From Elusimicrobiota bacterium (GTDB taxonomy: Bacteria; Elusimicrobiota; Elusimicrobia; FEN-1173), in the NCBI GenBank assembly GCA_016706425.1, contig JADJJR010000001.1:186001-250000 (forward strand): a DNA stretch of 64,000 bases, written 5' to 3'. The notes beneath the pieces were generated by a model. It ran no database searches. It worked only from the letters and a program-made list of their open reading frames with translations, and was not told the origin of the DNA. The position numbers and the translations under genes are program-made. Shown here one piece after another: positions 52,033 through 59,699 of the stretch; positions within the stretch are counted from its first letter, which is position 1; every line of letters begins with the position of its first letter.

Positions 52033-52595
52033 TTTTCCCTCCCGAAATTCCAACGCACCGCGGCGTTGATCACGGCATCAAACTCCGATCCGGATTCCCC
52101 TTGAATTTCCCGCGTTCCGGCCCAGTAGGGACCGATGTCAAAAGCGAAGGAGAAGGGCCCTTTGAAAAATTTCTCCAATCCCACATAGGCGCCCAGGGTC
52201 ATCCCCTTCGTCCGAAAATCGTCGTCGGTCGAATAGGTGAACCACCCCGCCTCCAGCCCCGCGTAAACCCGCGTGGTCCGCGCGAGGGGGACCCCCCGGG
52301 CGGCGCGAACGGACCCCAGGGTGGCGTTGTATCCGGTTCCTTTATCCGCGTGTCCGCCCATGAATTGCCAGCGTCCTTCGTACGCCCAGTTGAACGCGCG
52401 GTAACCGATGGAAAGGCCGGGCCAAAGGACCGCCAAGAAGGGGCCCTTGGGTTCGGCGCTCCAGGCGGAACAACAACCGAGGCCCCCCGCCAACAACCCG
52501 ACGATAAGCGGTCCCCGGGCCCGGCGAGTCCTCGCCGCGCCCGGCCGATTTTTCCAATACAAGACCCGGTGAATGATGGAATCGTTTTTGTTCAC
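52029..52595 (-). CDS. Probable outer-membrane beta-barrel protein
   Basis: About 188 residues. After a basic stretch comes a hydrophobic signal (GPLIVGLLAGGLGCCSAWSA), then alternating aromatic and glycine-rich strands (LSIGYRAFNWAYEGRW, VYAGLEAGWFTYS, TLGAYVGLEKFF, FSFAFDIGPYWAG) typical of a small barrel. The start is uncertain: the GTG at 52595 has AAGG close by, a TTG at 52562 is also possible, and the frame is open to 52940. TATACT at 52612-52607 may be a -10 box. Translationally coupled to the glycosidase-like gene. Confidence 0.65.
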   Translation of the reverse strand: MNKNDSIIHRVLYWKNRPGAARTRRARGPLIVGLLAGGLGCCSAWSAEPKGPFLAVLWPGLSIGYRAFNWAYEGRWQFMGGHADKGTGYNATLGSVRAARGVPLARTTRVYAGLEAGWFTYSTDDDFRTKGMTLGAYVGLEKFFKGPFSFAFDIGPYWAGTREIQGESGSEFDAVINAAVRWNFGREK

Positions 52596-53069
52596 GATGG
52601 CCTTGCAGTATACCACGGGACGCCACACGCCCTTGAACCCGGATTTTGCGTTCGGCTTTTGCAAAACGTGAGGTTTTCCAGATGTGAAACAATCAACGGA
52701 GAAGGGGACTTGGTGTCGGTGGAAGAATGGCGGTTGTAGCGCGGGGGAGTGGGTTCGGAAAATCGGGTTTATAAACTGAAACGCGGATCTGGAAAGGCCG
52801 GGTTCTGTTTGTATTCCTTTATTTATTAGATTCGCCACCGAAACCGCGTTCCCGTGCGCCTGGAAAAGAAGATCTGGTACTCGCCCGGATCGGGATGTTT
52901 CATTCCCTTTGGCTTTCGCCGTCATGAATCCCCCACGCAAAACCCGGGTTGAATCGGAACACGGCGTGCCATTCCAGACTTAAAAAGTAATATTTTTAAA
53001 TCAACAACGCCTCCCGGCAAGCCGATTTATTTGCTAAATTCACCCCGTTGCATTTGAGCGTCGGCGGGC
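52596..53069. other. Gene-free region between divergent genes
   Basis: About 470 nt separating divergent genes. AT-rich around 52985-53040, which should hold the DUF4912 gene promoter (TAAATT at 53034-53039 is a possible -10, no clear -35). No RNA gene, repeat or terminator was recognised. Confidence 0.45.
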
Positions 53070-53963
53070 GTGGCCCGCCGACGATCCAAGGACGAATCGC
53101 CCATGACATCCCATTTGAACGCTCCGTCGTCCGGCCCCGCGCCGCGGCCCGCCCCGCCCCCGTCGGCGGGGCCCCTCCCGCACGATTACGGCGTCACCCG
53201 TTTGGTTCTCCTTCCCCGCGATCCCCGTTGGATGCACACGTATTGGGAAGTGGCGCCCTACACGTGGGAGGAAGTGCGCCGCCAATTCGGCGACGCGATC
53301 GACCGGGGCCGTTCCGTCCTGCGTTTGCACGCCGACCACGGAACCCAAAAACAATCTTTCGATGTGGACATCGCCATCGAGGCGCGCAACTGGTACGTGT
53401 TTTCCCCCCGGGGCGACGGCCACTGGCACGCCGAATTGGGTCTGGTGCTGCCCGATGGTCGGTTTGTGCTGCTCGCGATCTCCAACACCATCCGGTTGCC
53501 CGCCGGGCAGGTGTCGGACCAAGTGGACGAAAAATGGGGCGTTCTCAAGGCCGAGTGGGAACGTCTGTTTGAATTGTCCGGCGGCGGCCGTCTGGGCGCG
53601 GGGTCCCTCGACATCGCCAAGATGCTCGCCCAACGCTGGGAGCTCATGCGCGGCATTTCCTCGTTTTCGGGCATCCCCACCTCCCCGGGCGGCGCCAGCT
53701 GGGGCCGCCCCCCGGTGCGTCACAAAGGGTTCTGGTTGGTCGCCGATTGCGAGGTCGTTGTGTACGGCGCCACGGAGCCCGACGCCACGGTCACTTTCCA
53801 GGGCCGCCCCGTGACGCTGAACCCCGACGGCACCTTTTCGTTCCGCTTCGCCTTCCCGGACGGGGAGCAGGCCTTCCCCATCCAGGCCACCAACCACGAC
53901 GGGGACCTGTCCCGCTTCATCGAATTCAAAGTCCAACGGCAAACGCGCAAGGGGCAGGAGTAA
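53070..53963 (+). CDS. DUF4912 domain protein
   Basis: 297 residues. A basic start and Pro/Ala-rich linker (about 1-35) lead to the DUF4912 domain (about 36-190): TRLVLLPRDPRWMHTYWEV, SFDVDIAIEARNWYVFSPRGDGHWHAELGLVLPDGRFVLLAISNTIRLP. A C-terminal beta-sandwich-like part follows (VVVYGATEPDATVTFQGRPVTLNPDGTFSF). The domain's function is unknown, but it commonly precedes GH57 glucan enzymes, as here (9 nt away), suggesting a glycogen-related role. The GTG at 53070 gives the basic start; an ATG at 53103 is possible. Confidence 0.85.
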   Translation: MARRRSKDESPMTSHLNAPSSGPAPRPAPPPSAGPLPHDYGVTRLVLLPRDPRWMHTYWEVAPYTWEEVRRQFGDAIDRGRSVLRLHADHGTQKQSFDVDIAIEARNWYVFSPRGDGHWHAELGLVLPDGRFVLLAISNTIRLPAGQVSDQVDEKWGVLKAEWERLFELSGGGRLGAGSLDIAKMLAQRWELMRGISSFSGIPTSPGGASWGRPPVRHKGFWLVADCEVVVYGATEPDATVTFQGRPVTLNPDGTFSFRFAFPDGEQAFPIQATNHDGDLSRFIEFKVQRQTRKGQE

Positions 53964-53972
53964 GCCCCCGCC

Positions 53973-55571
53973 ATGGGCGACCCCCAGGGGTACCTTAACC
54001 TCGTTCTTCACGCGCACCTGCCCTACGTGCGCCATCCGGAATACCCCGACTTCCTCGAAGAGGATTGGCTTTACGAGGCCATCACCGAAACCTACGTCCC
54101 GATCCTGGACATGATGGAACGCCTCGCCGGGGAAAACGTCCACTTCCGGCTCACGATGTCCCTCACGCCGCCCCTGTGCAACATGCTGGCGGACGAACTT
54201 TTGATGCGGCGATACCGGGCCAAACTCGAAAAACTCCTGGAGTTGGCCGAAAAAGAAATCGTCCGCGCGCGGAGCCTGCCGTCCGCGTTTCAAGAGACGG
54301 CCGAGATGTACCGGACGAAATTCCGTCGGGTGCGCGACATCTTCGACGGTTGCGGCGGCCGGATCCTCACCCGTTTCAAGGCCCTGCAGGACGCGGGTCT
54401 GTTGGAAATCATCACCTGCGGCGCCACCCACGGTTATCTGCCTCTCATGATCCACGAGGAGTCCCGCCGCGCCCAGATCCGGATCGCGTCCCAGGACTAC
54501 CAACGCCATTTCGGCCGCCCGCCCCGGGGCATTTGGCTGGCCGAATGCGCCTACGCCCCCGGCGTGGACCGGTACCTCAAAGAAAACGGCATCACGTTCT
54601 CTTTCTTGGACAGCCACGGCATTCTGTTCGGGAAACCCCGCCCCCGCTACGGCGTTTTCGCCCCCATTTTTTCCCAGGGCGGCGTGGGATTTTTCGGCCG
54701 GGACATGGAAACGGCCCACCAGGTGTGGTCCGCCGAGCAGGGCTACCCCGGGGACTTCAATTACCGCGAGTTCTACCGGGACGTGGGCTACGACCTTGAC
54801 TATAACTATATTCGTCCTTATCTCCACGACGACGGGGTGCGGCGGAACATCGGGGTCAAATACCATCGGGTGACGGGCCGCGTGGCCCTGGCCGACAAAG
54901 AGCCCTACATGCCCCACCGGGCGCGGGAAACGGCCGCCGCCCACGCCGGGAACTTCCTTTTCAACCGCGAACGCCAGGTGGAGTACTTGAAAGGCGTCAT
55001 GAACCGGCCTCCCGTGGTGACCTCCGTGTACGACGCGGAACTGTTCGGTCATTGGTGGTTCGAAGGGCCCGATTTCCTCGAGTTTCTCCTCCGCAAAACC
55101 CATTACGATCAGGACCGGGTCAAGACCATCACCCCCATGGAATACCTCCACAAGTTTCCCGAACAGCAAATCGTCGAGCCGGAGCCCTCCAGCTGGGGGG
55201 ACAAGGGCTACCACGAAGTGTGGCTGAACGCCTCGAACGATTGGATCTACCCTCATTTGCACATCGCGGCCGAGCGCATGATCCGCTTGGCCAACATCCA
55301 CGCCAACGCCGAGGGGCTGCTGAAGCGCTACTTGAACCAAGCGGCCCGGGAACTCCTTCTGGCCCAATCCTCCGACTGGGCTTTCTTGATGACCGTGGGG
55401 ACGGCCCGCCAATATTCCGAAAAGCGCACCCGCGACCACATGGGCCGGTTCCTGGACCTCTACCACCGCGTCCAGGAAAATCGTTTGGACGAAGGGTTTT
55501 TGACGAACCTGGAATCCATCGACAACATCTTCCCCACCATCGATTACCGCGCCTACCAAAGCGCGCATTGA
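53973..55571 (+). CDS. GH57 1,4-alpha-glucan branching enzyme (DUF1957 type)
   Basis: 532 residues of the GH57 family. N-terminal HAHLPYVRHPE, IITCGATHGYLPLM, catalytic nucleophile in IWLAECAYAPG, and SVYDAELFGHWWFEGP with the acid Asp; then the C-terminal helical DUF1957 part with SSDWAFLMTVGTARQYSEKR. This matches the branching enzymes characterised in Thermus and Thermococcus, which add alpha-1,6 branches to glycogen. Likely partner of the DUF4912 protein. ATG 9 nt after that gene. Confidence 0.94.
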   Translation: MGDPQGYLNLVLHAHLPYVRHPEYPDFLEEDWLYEAITETYVPILDMMERLAGENVHFRLTMSLTPPLCNMLADELLMRRYRAKLEKLLELAEKEIVRARSLPSAFQETAEMYRTKFRRVRDIFDGCGGRILTRFKALQDAGLLEIITCGATHGYLPLMIHEESRRAQIRIASQDYQRHFGRPPRGIWLAECAYAPGVDRYLKENGITFSFLDSHGILFGKPRPRYGVFAPIFSQGGVGFFGRDMETAHQVWSAEQGYPGDFNYREFYRDVGYDLDYNYIRPYLHDDGVRRNIGVKYHRVTGRVALADKEPYMPHRARETAAAHAGNFLFNRERQVEYLKGVMNRPPVVTSVYDAELFGHWWFEGPDFLEFLLRKTHYDQDRVKTITPMEYLHKFPEQQIVEPEPSSWGDKGYHEVWLNASNDWIYPHLHIAAERMIRLANIHANAEGLLKRYLNQAARELLLAQSSDWAFLMTVGTARQYSEKRTRDHMGRFLDLYHRVQENRLDEGFLTNLESIDNIFPTIDYRAYQSAH

Positions 55572-55648
55572 CGTTTTTCTTAATCAACCCGTCTCTTTCC
55601 GTTAAAGCTCGGGCGGCGCAAAGAGCCGGCAACCAGGAGGCAAGACCC

Positions 55649-55993
55649 ATGGGCATGATTCAAGAGTTCAAGCAGTTCGCGCTTCGGGGGAACGTGGTGG
55701 ACATGGCGGTCGGTGTGATCATCGGCGGCGCCTTCGGCAAGATCGTGACGTCCCTGGTGGGCGACGTGCTCATGCCGGTCATCGGAATTTTGCTGGGCGG
55801 CGTGGATTTCAAAAATCTGGCCTACACCATTGAAGAAGCCACGGAAACCGCTCCGGCGGTTCTCTTGCGCTACGGGGTGTTCCTCTCGGCGGTGGTCGAC
55901 TTCTTGATCATCTCGTTCTCTATTTTCATCGCCATCAAGATCGCCAACAAGATCGCCCGCATCCCCATCGCCTCGACCGCGGTCCCCAAATAA
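55649..55993 (+). CDS. mscL: Large-conductance mechanosensitive channel
   Basis: 114 residues. TM1 region reads FALRGNVVDMAVGVIIGGAFGKIVTSLVGDVLMPVIG, the gating helix of MscL; TM2 is about 74-97. The C-terminal cytoplasmic bundle is shorter than the usual 130-150-residue protein, ending ASTAVPK. AGGAGG lies about 8 nt before the ATG. It opens under membrane tension to release solutes. Confidence 0.95.
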   Translation: MGMIQEFKQFALRGNVVDMAVGVIIGGAFGKIVTSLVGDVLMPVIGILLGGVDFKNLAYTIEEATETAPAVLLRYGVFLSAVVDFLIISFSIFIAIKIANKIARIPIASTAVPK

Positions 55994-56001
55994 CCGTTCC
56001 C

Positions 56002-57156
56002 ATGGTTCGAAAGCTCTTTCTTCTGGCGGCGTTGTGCGTTTCGTTGGCCGGGCCCCTCCGGGCCCAGGACCGGGAAGGCCGTTGGGGCCTCGGCGGCGCG
56101 GTCGGCGCCGGCGATTTCCTCTCGCCCAAAGGCCTCGGCCGCGCCACCGACCCCGATGCGGCGGCGGGGGCCTGGTTGCGCCGGGGCGCCTCGGCCAAAA
56201 CCGAATGGCTGCTCGCTTTTGACAACCTGTCCGGGGCGGGCGACGCCTCCACCCCCGGCGCCCGCCTCCACGCTCTTTCCGGCGGTGTGCGCCGATTCCT
56301 GGGGGACGCGGAGGGCGGATCGCCCTTTGTGGACCTGGGCGGGGGCATCGGTTTTGGCCGCGGTCTGTCCTCGACCCGGCGCCGGACCTCGGCGCCCGTC
56401 GCCCGGGCGGCCCTTGGGTTTGAGCGCCCCTGGGGCGAGTCCCTGGCGCTGTCCGTGCAGGGACAGTATGTTCAAACCTGGGGCGACAGCCGCTTCACCC
56501 GCGACGCGGGCGCCTACAGCGCCACCGCCGGTTTGACTTGGTTCTTCCATTGCGACGGTTACATCCCGCCGAAAGCGCCCCCGGCTCCGGTCGCCGCGCC
56601 CAAACCGATTCCGCCGCCCGACGCGGACGGCGACGACGTGCCCGACGCCCGCGACGAATGCCCCAACACCCCCGCCGGCACGCCGGTGGACGGCGTGGGC
56701 TGTCCCCGCGATTCGGACGGGGACGGCGTGACGGACGACAAAGACCGATGCCCCAACACCCCCCGCGGCGCCCTCATCAACGAGGAGGGATGCCCCGTGG
56801 AGCGCGTGAGCGTGACGCTGGAAATCAATTTCGATTCCGGCAGGGACGCGGTGAAGCCCTCCTTCGAACCGGAACTCAAGAGGCTTGCGGAATTTCTGAA
56901 ACGTTTTCCCGAAACGACCACGGTCATCGAGGGCCACACCGACAATGTCGGCCGGCCCGCCGCCAACCGCGCGCTGTCGCAAAAGCGCGCGGACGCGGTG
57001 CGCAATCATCTTCTCTTCAAATTCGGGGTGACCGCGGATCGTGTTTCGGCGAAAGGGTTTGGGCCGGACTCGCCCGTGGCGAACAACGCCACGCCCGATG
57101 GCCGCGCGGCCAACCGCCGCGTGGTGGCGACGGTCAGCGCGATCAAGAAAAAATAA
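56002..57156 (+). CDS. OmpA-family outer-membrane protein with TSP3 repeats (copy 1)
   Basis: 384 residues: signal peptide (about 1-21, ending LRA), an N-terminal beta barrel (about 25-185), a Pro-rich hinge, two thrombospondin type-3-like calcium repeats (DADGDDVPDARDECPNTPAG and DSDGDGVTDDKDRCPNTP), then an OmpA C-terminal peptidoglycan-binding domain (INFDSGRDAVKP, TTVIEGHTDNVG, NRALSQKRADAV). It anchors the outer membrane to the wall. No clear ribosome site. A paralogue follows 10 nt later. Confidence 0.93.
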   Translation: MVRKLFLLAALCVSLAGPLRAQDREGRWGLGGAVGAGDFLSPKGLGRATDPDAAAGAWLRRGASAKTEWLLAFDNLSGAGDASTPGARLHALSGGVRRFLGDAEGGSPFVDLGGGIGFGRGLSSTRRRTSAPVARAALGFERPWGESLALSVQGQYVQTWGDSRFTRDAGAYSATAGLTWFFHCDGYIPPKAPPAPVAAPKPIPPPDADGDDVPDARDECPNTPAGTPVDGVGCPRDSDGDGVTDDKDRCPNTPRGALINEEGCPVERVSVTLEINFDSGRDAVKPSFEPELKRLAEFLKRFPETTTVIEGHTDNVGRPAANRALSQKRADAVRNHLLFKFGVTADRVSAKGFGPDSPVANNATPDGRAANRRVVATVSAIKKK

Positions 57157-57166
57157 GGAGACGCAC

Positions 57167-58327
57167 ATGAAAAACCGATGGATGCTTTTGTTGGCTTTGG
57201 GGCTGTTCGGCGCGGGGGTCAACGCCGGCGACGCCACGGGCCGTTTGGGTTTGGGCGGCGCGGGGGGCTGGTCCGGCGCGATCGCCCCGAAGGACGCGAA
57301 ACAATTGACCGACGAAGACACCTTCGCCTCGGGCTGGCTGCGCTTCGGCGTGGCGCCCAAGACGGAATTGGTCTTGAGCTACGACGCTCTCGGGCTGGAT
57401 TACGACGACACAACCTTTAACCGGTCGGAGGCCCGTCCCTTGACCCTCGGCGTTTGGCAATCCTTCGGTGAAGGGGCCTGGAAGCCCTTCCTCACGGTGG
57501 GTCTCGGCGCGGCGGAACTGCGCCGGCTCGACCTGAAAACCGAAACGGCTTTTGCCGCCCAGGGCGGCGCCGGTCTGGAATTGTTCCTGGCGCGTTGGTT
57601 GAGCGTCGGGGCCATCGGCCGCCTCCATTGGGTTGGCAAACAAAAAGAGGATTACGGCATCGAGGCGACCATTTGGTCCGCCGGCTTGATGGGGAACGTC
57701 TTTTTCGGCGGTCAGGGCGGCGTCCCCGCTCCGGCCCCGGTGGTCGAAGCGAAACCGGCCCCCGCGCCGGTTCCGGCGCCTGTCGTCATCGCTGACGCCG
57801 ACGGCGACGGCGTGGCCGATGCCCTCGACAAATGCCCGAACACCGCCGTCGGCACCCCGGTCAACGCCGACGGTTGCCCGCGCGATTCGGACAACGACGG
57901 CGTGATCGACGCTCTCGACAAATGCCCGGACACCGGCGCCGGCGTTCTGGTCAACGCCGAAGGCTGCCCCGCGGAGAAAGTGACGGTTTCCCTCAGCGTT
58001 AAGTTCGATTCCGGGAAGTCGGACGTCAAACCCGACTACGAATCCCAAATCGCCACGGTGGCGGAGTTCATGAAACGCTTCCCCAACACCACCGTGGTGA
58101 TCGAAGGCCACACCGACAACGTGGGCTCGGCCGCGGGCAACAAGGCGCTCTCGCAGAAACGCGCCGATGCCGTTCGCGCTTATTTGGTGGAGAAGCTTGG
58201 CGTGGACGCCGGGCGCATCAGCGCCCGGGGGTTCGGCCCGGCCCAGCCCCTGGCCGACAACGCCACCCTCGAGGGCCGCGCCGTTAACCGCCGCGTGGTC
58301 GCCGCGATCTCGGCGATGAAGCTGTAA
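57167..58327 (+). CDS. OmpA-family outer-membrane protein with TSP3 repeats (copy 2)
   Basis: 386 residues, a paralogue of copy 1 with the same order: signal peptide (about 1-20), barrel, Ala/Pro hinge, two TSP3-like repeats (DADGDGVADALDKCPNTAVG, DSDNDGVIDALDKCPDTGAG), OmpA C-domain (VKFDSGKSDVKP, VVIEGHTDNVG). The barrel is more diverged than the wall-binding part. AAGGAG lies 8 nt before the ATG; a terminator follows the stop. Confidence 0.94.
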   Translation: MKNRWMLLLALGLFGAGVNAGDATGRLGLGGAGGWSGAIAPKDAKQLTDEDTFASGWLRFGVAPKTELVLSYDALGLDYDDTTFNRSEARPLTLGVWQSFGEGAWKPFLTVGLGAAELRRLDLKTETAFAAQGGAGLELFLARWLSVGAIGRLHWVGKQKEDYGIEATIWSAGLMGNVFFGGQGGVPAPAPVVEAKPAPAPVPAPVVIADADGDGVADALDKCPNTAVGTPVNADGCPRDSDNDGVIDALDKCPDTGAGVLVNAEGCPAEKVTVSLSVKFDSGKSDVKPDYESQIATVAEFMKRFPNTTVVIEGHTDNVGSAAGNKALSQKRADAVRAYLVEKLGVDAGRISARGFGPAQPLADNATLEGRAVNRRVVAAISAMKL

Positions 58328-58346
58328 GGACGCTCGTTCTTCAATC

Positions 58347-58383
58347 CCCCGCCTCTCTTCACGGAGGGGCGGGGTGTTTTTTT
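58347..58383 (+). terminator. Terminator after the second ompA gene
   Basis: Stem CCCCGCC (58347-58353) with GGCGGGG (58368-58374), extended by partial pairing of the inner bases, then T-run 58377-58383. It sits just before the ribosome site of the next gene. Confidence 0.8.
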
Positions 58384-58405
58384 CAAAAAGAATAAGGAGA
58401 AGCAA

Positions 58406-59128
58406 ATGAAAAGATTGCTTTGCATCGCCACAATCGCGACCCTCGTCGGCGGCGTTCTCCGGGCAGCGGAATCCCCTGTTAAAAATTGGAAAGACACGGC
58501 CCAGTTTAGTTTCCTGGACGCCAATGGGAACACCGAATCCACCACGCTGGGCGCCTCCAACCTGTTCACCTGGACGCGAAACAAATGGACCCTGCTGCTG
58601 CCCGCCGGAGCCCTCAACACCAAGAGCAACGGCGTGCGCACGGCCGAACAATATTACGCCGGCGAAAAGGTCGAGTACAAGCTGGACGACCGGAATTACC
58701 TGTTCGAACGGTACCAATGGGAACGTAACGTGTTCGCGGGCTTCGCCCACCGGCACGATCTCTCGGGTGGCGTGGGCCGGGAATGGCTCCAAACCAAGAC
58801 CGACACTTTCCTCACGGAATTGGGCGCGGGTTACATCAACGAACAACGCGTGGCCTCGGAGCGGGTCACCTTTGCGGTTGGTCGGGGCTACGCCAAGTAC
58901 GCGCACAAGCTGTCGGCCACGGCGGATTTCAGCCAGGACGCCGAATACCTGCACAACTTCAAGGAAAGCAAGGATTACCGCTTCAACGCGGAATCGGCGC
59001 TGACCGCGGTGTTGACCACGCGGTTGTCTTTAAAGGTGTCCTACGGCCTCAAGTTCCGCAACACCCCGCCGCCGTCCTTCGGCAAAACCGATACGTTGAC
59101 GGCGGTTTCGCTCATCGTCAACTACTGA
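58406..59128 (+). CDS. DUF481 / YdiY-like outer-membrane protein
   Basis: 240 residues with a signal peptide (about 1-20, ending LRA). The mature part follows the DUF481 pattern: WKDTAQFSFLDANGNTESTTLGASNLFTWTRN, then repeating aromatic strands (YLFERYQWERNVFAGFAHRHDLSGGVGREWL) and a C-terminal VSLIVNY ending in an aromatic residue as outer-membrane proteins do. AAGGAG lies before the ATG. The role is unknown; E. coli YdiY is salt-induced. Confidence 0.88.
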   Translation: MKRLLCIATIATLVGGVLRAAESPVKNWKDTAQFSFLDANGNTESTTLGASNLFTWTRNKWTLLLPAGALNTKSNGVRTAEQYYAGEKVEYKLDDRNYLFERYQWERNVFAGFAHRHDLSGGVGREWLQTKTDTFLTELGAGYINEQRVASERVTFAVGRGYAKYAHKLSATADFSQDAEYLHNFKESKDYRFNAESALTAVLTTRLSLKVSYGLKFRNTPPPSFGKTDTLTAVSLIVNY

Positions 59129-59144
59129 GCGCGTCCGTTTCCCG

Positions 59145-59181
59145 CGCGGCCCCGACCCGAAAAGGGCGGGGCCGCGTTTTT
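59145..59181 (+). terminator. Terminator after the DUF481 gene
   Basis: A long stem: CGCGGCCCCG (59145-59154) with CGGGGCCGCG (59167-59176), one bulged A, then CCC with GGG, and a GAAAA loop; T-run 59177-59181. Confidence 0.88.
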
Positions 59182-59184
59182 GCC

Positions 59185-59240
59185 TTGACAGCCGACCGGG
59201 GGATTTGCCAAAATTATCACACTCGAGGCGAGAGCGCTGG
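59185..59240 (+). promoter_or_regulatory. groESL promoter and CIRCE-like element
   Basis: A perfect -35 TTGACA (59185-59190) precedes an AT-rich AAAATTAT (59210-59217) that may hold the -10, with a 19-nt or slightly odd spacer. TTATCACAC (59214-59222), exactly 9 nt, then GAGCGCTGG (59232-59240) match the HrcA operator TTAGCACTC-N9-GAGTGCTAA at 13 of 18 positions. Dyad symmetry between the halves is poor, so HrcA control is only a possibility. Confidence 0.45.
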
Positions 59241-59369
59241 TTTTGAAATTGAAAGCCCGCTTTTGTCGACGGTAAAAGCCGACGGCCCGGTTTCGGGCGG
59301 CGGTTTTTTAACGGCCGTTTAACTAGCAGTCGCAACAATCGATTGCCAACAATCATCAAGGAGGCCTAT

Positions 59370-59687
59370 ATGGCTGAAGCGGTTCTCTCCAAAGTAAAGA
59401 TTCGCCCCCTGGGCGACCGGGTGCTCGTGAAGCCCCTGGAAAAAGAAAAACAGGAACGCGGCGGCTTGATCATTCCCGACACCGCCAAGGAAAAACCCCA
59501 GGAAGGCGAAATCATCGCCGCCGGCAAGGGGAAGATGTCGGACGACGGCAAGCTCATCCCCATGGACGTGAAAGCCGGCGACAAGATCCTTTACGGAAAA
59601 TATTCCGGCACGGAAATTAAAATTGACGGCGACGAGCACCTGATCATGCATCAGGACGACATTCTCGGCGTTTTGGAAGCGAAATAA
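59370..59687 (+). CDS. groES: Co-chaperonin GroES
   Basis: 105-residue lid of the chaperonin: VKIRPLGDRVLVKPLEKEKQERGGLIIPDTAKEKPQEGEIIAAG, with the mobile loop and the C-terminal GDEHLIMHQDDILGVLE. The ATG at 59370 follows AAGGAGG by about 6 nt; an earlier in-frame start adds nine unrelated residues. It is 12 nt from groEL. Confidence 0.97.
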   Translation: MAEAVLSKVKIRPLGDRVLVKPLEKEKQERGGLIIPDTAKEKPQEGEIIAAGKGKMSDDGKLIPMDVKAGDKILYGKYSGTEIKIDGDEHLIMHQDDILGVLEAK

Positions 59688-59699
59688 GGAGAAAGCCCC

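Noticed and set aside
52596..52940. Upstream extension of the outer-membrane-barrel gene
   Set aside because: Open frame but no signal-peptide logic; the predicted sequence before about 52595 looks non-coding.
53040..55568. 842-residue minus-strand frame
   Set aside because: Antisense to the DUF4912 and GH57 genes, with His/Val/Gly-rich composition typical of shadows here.
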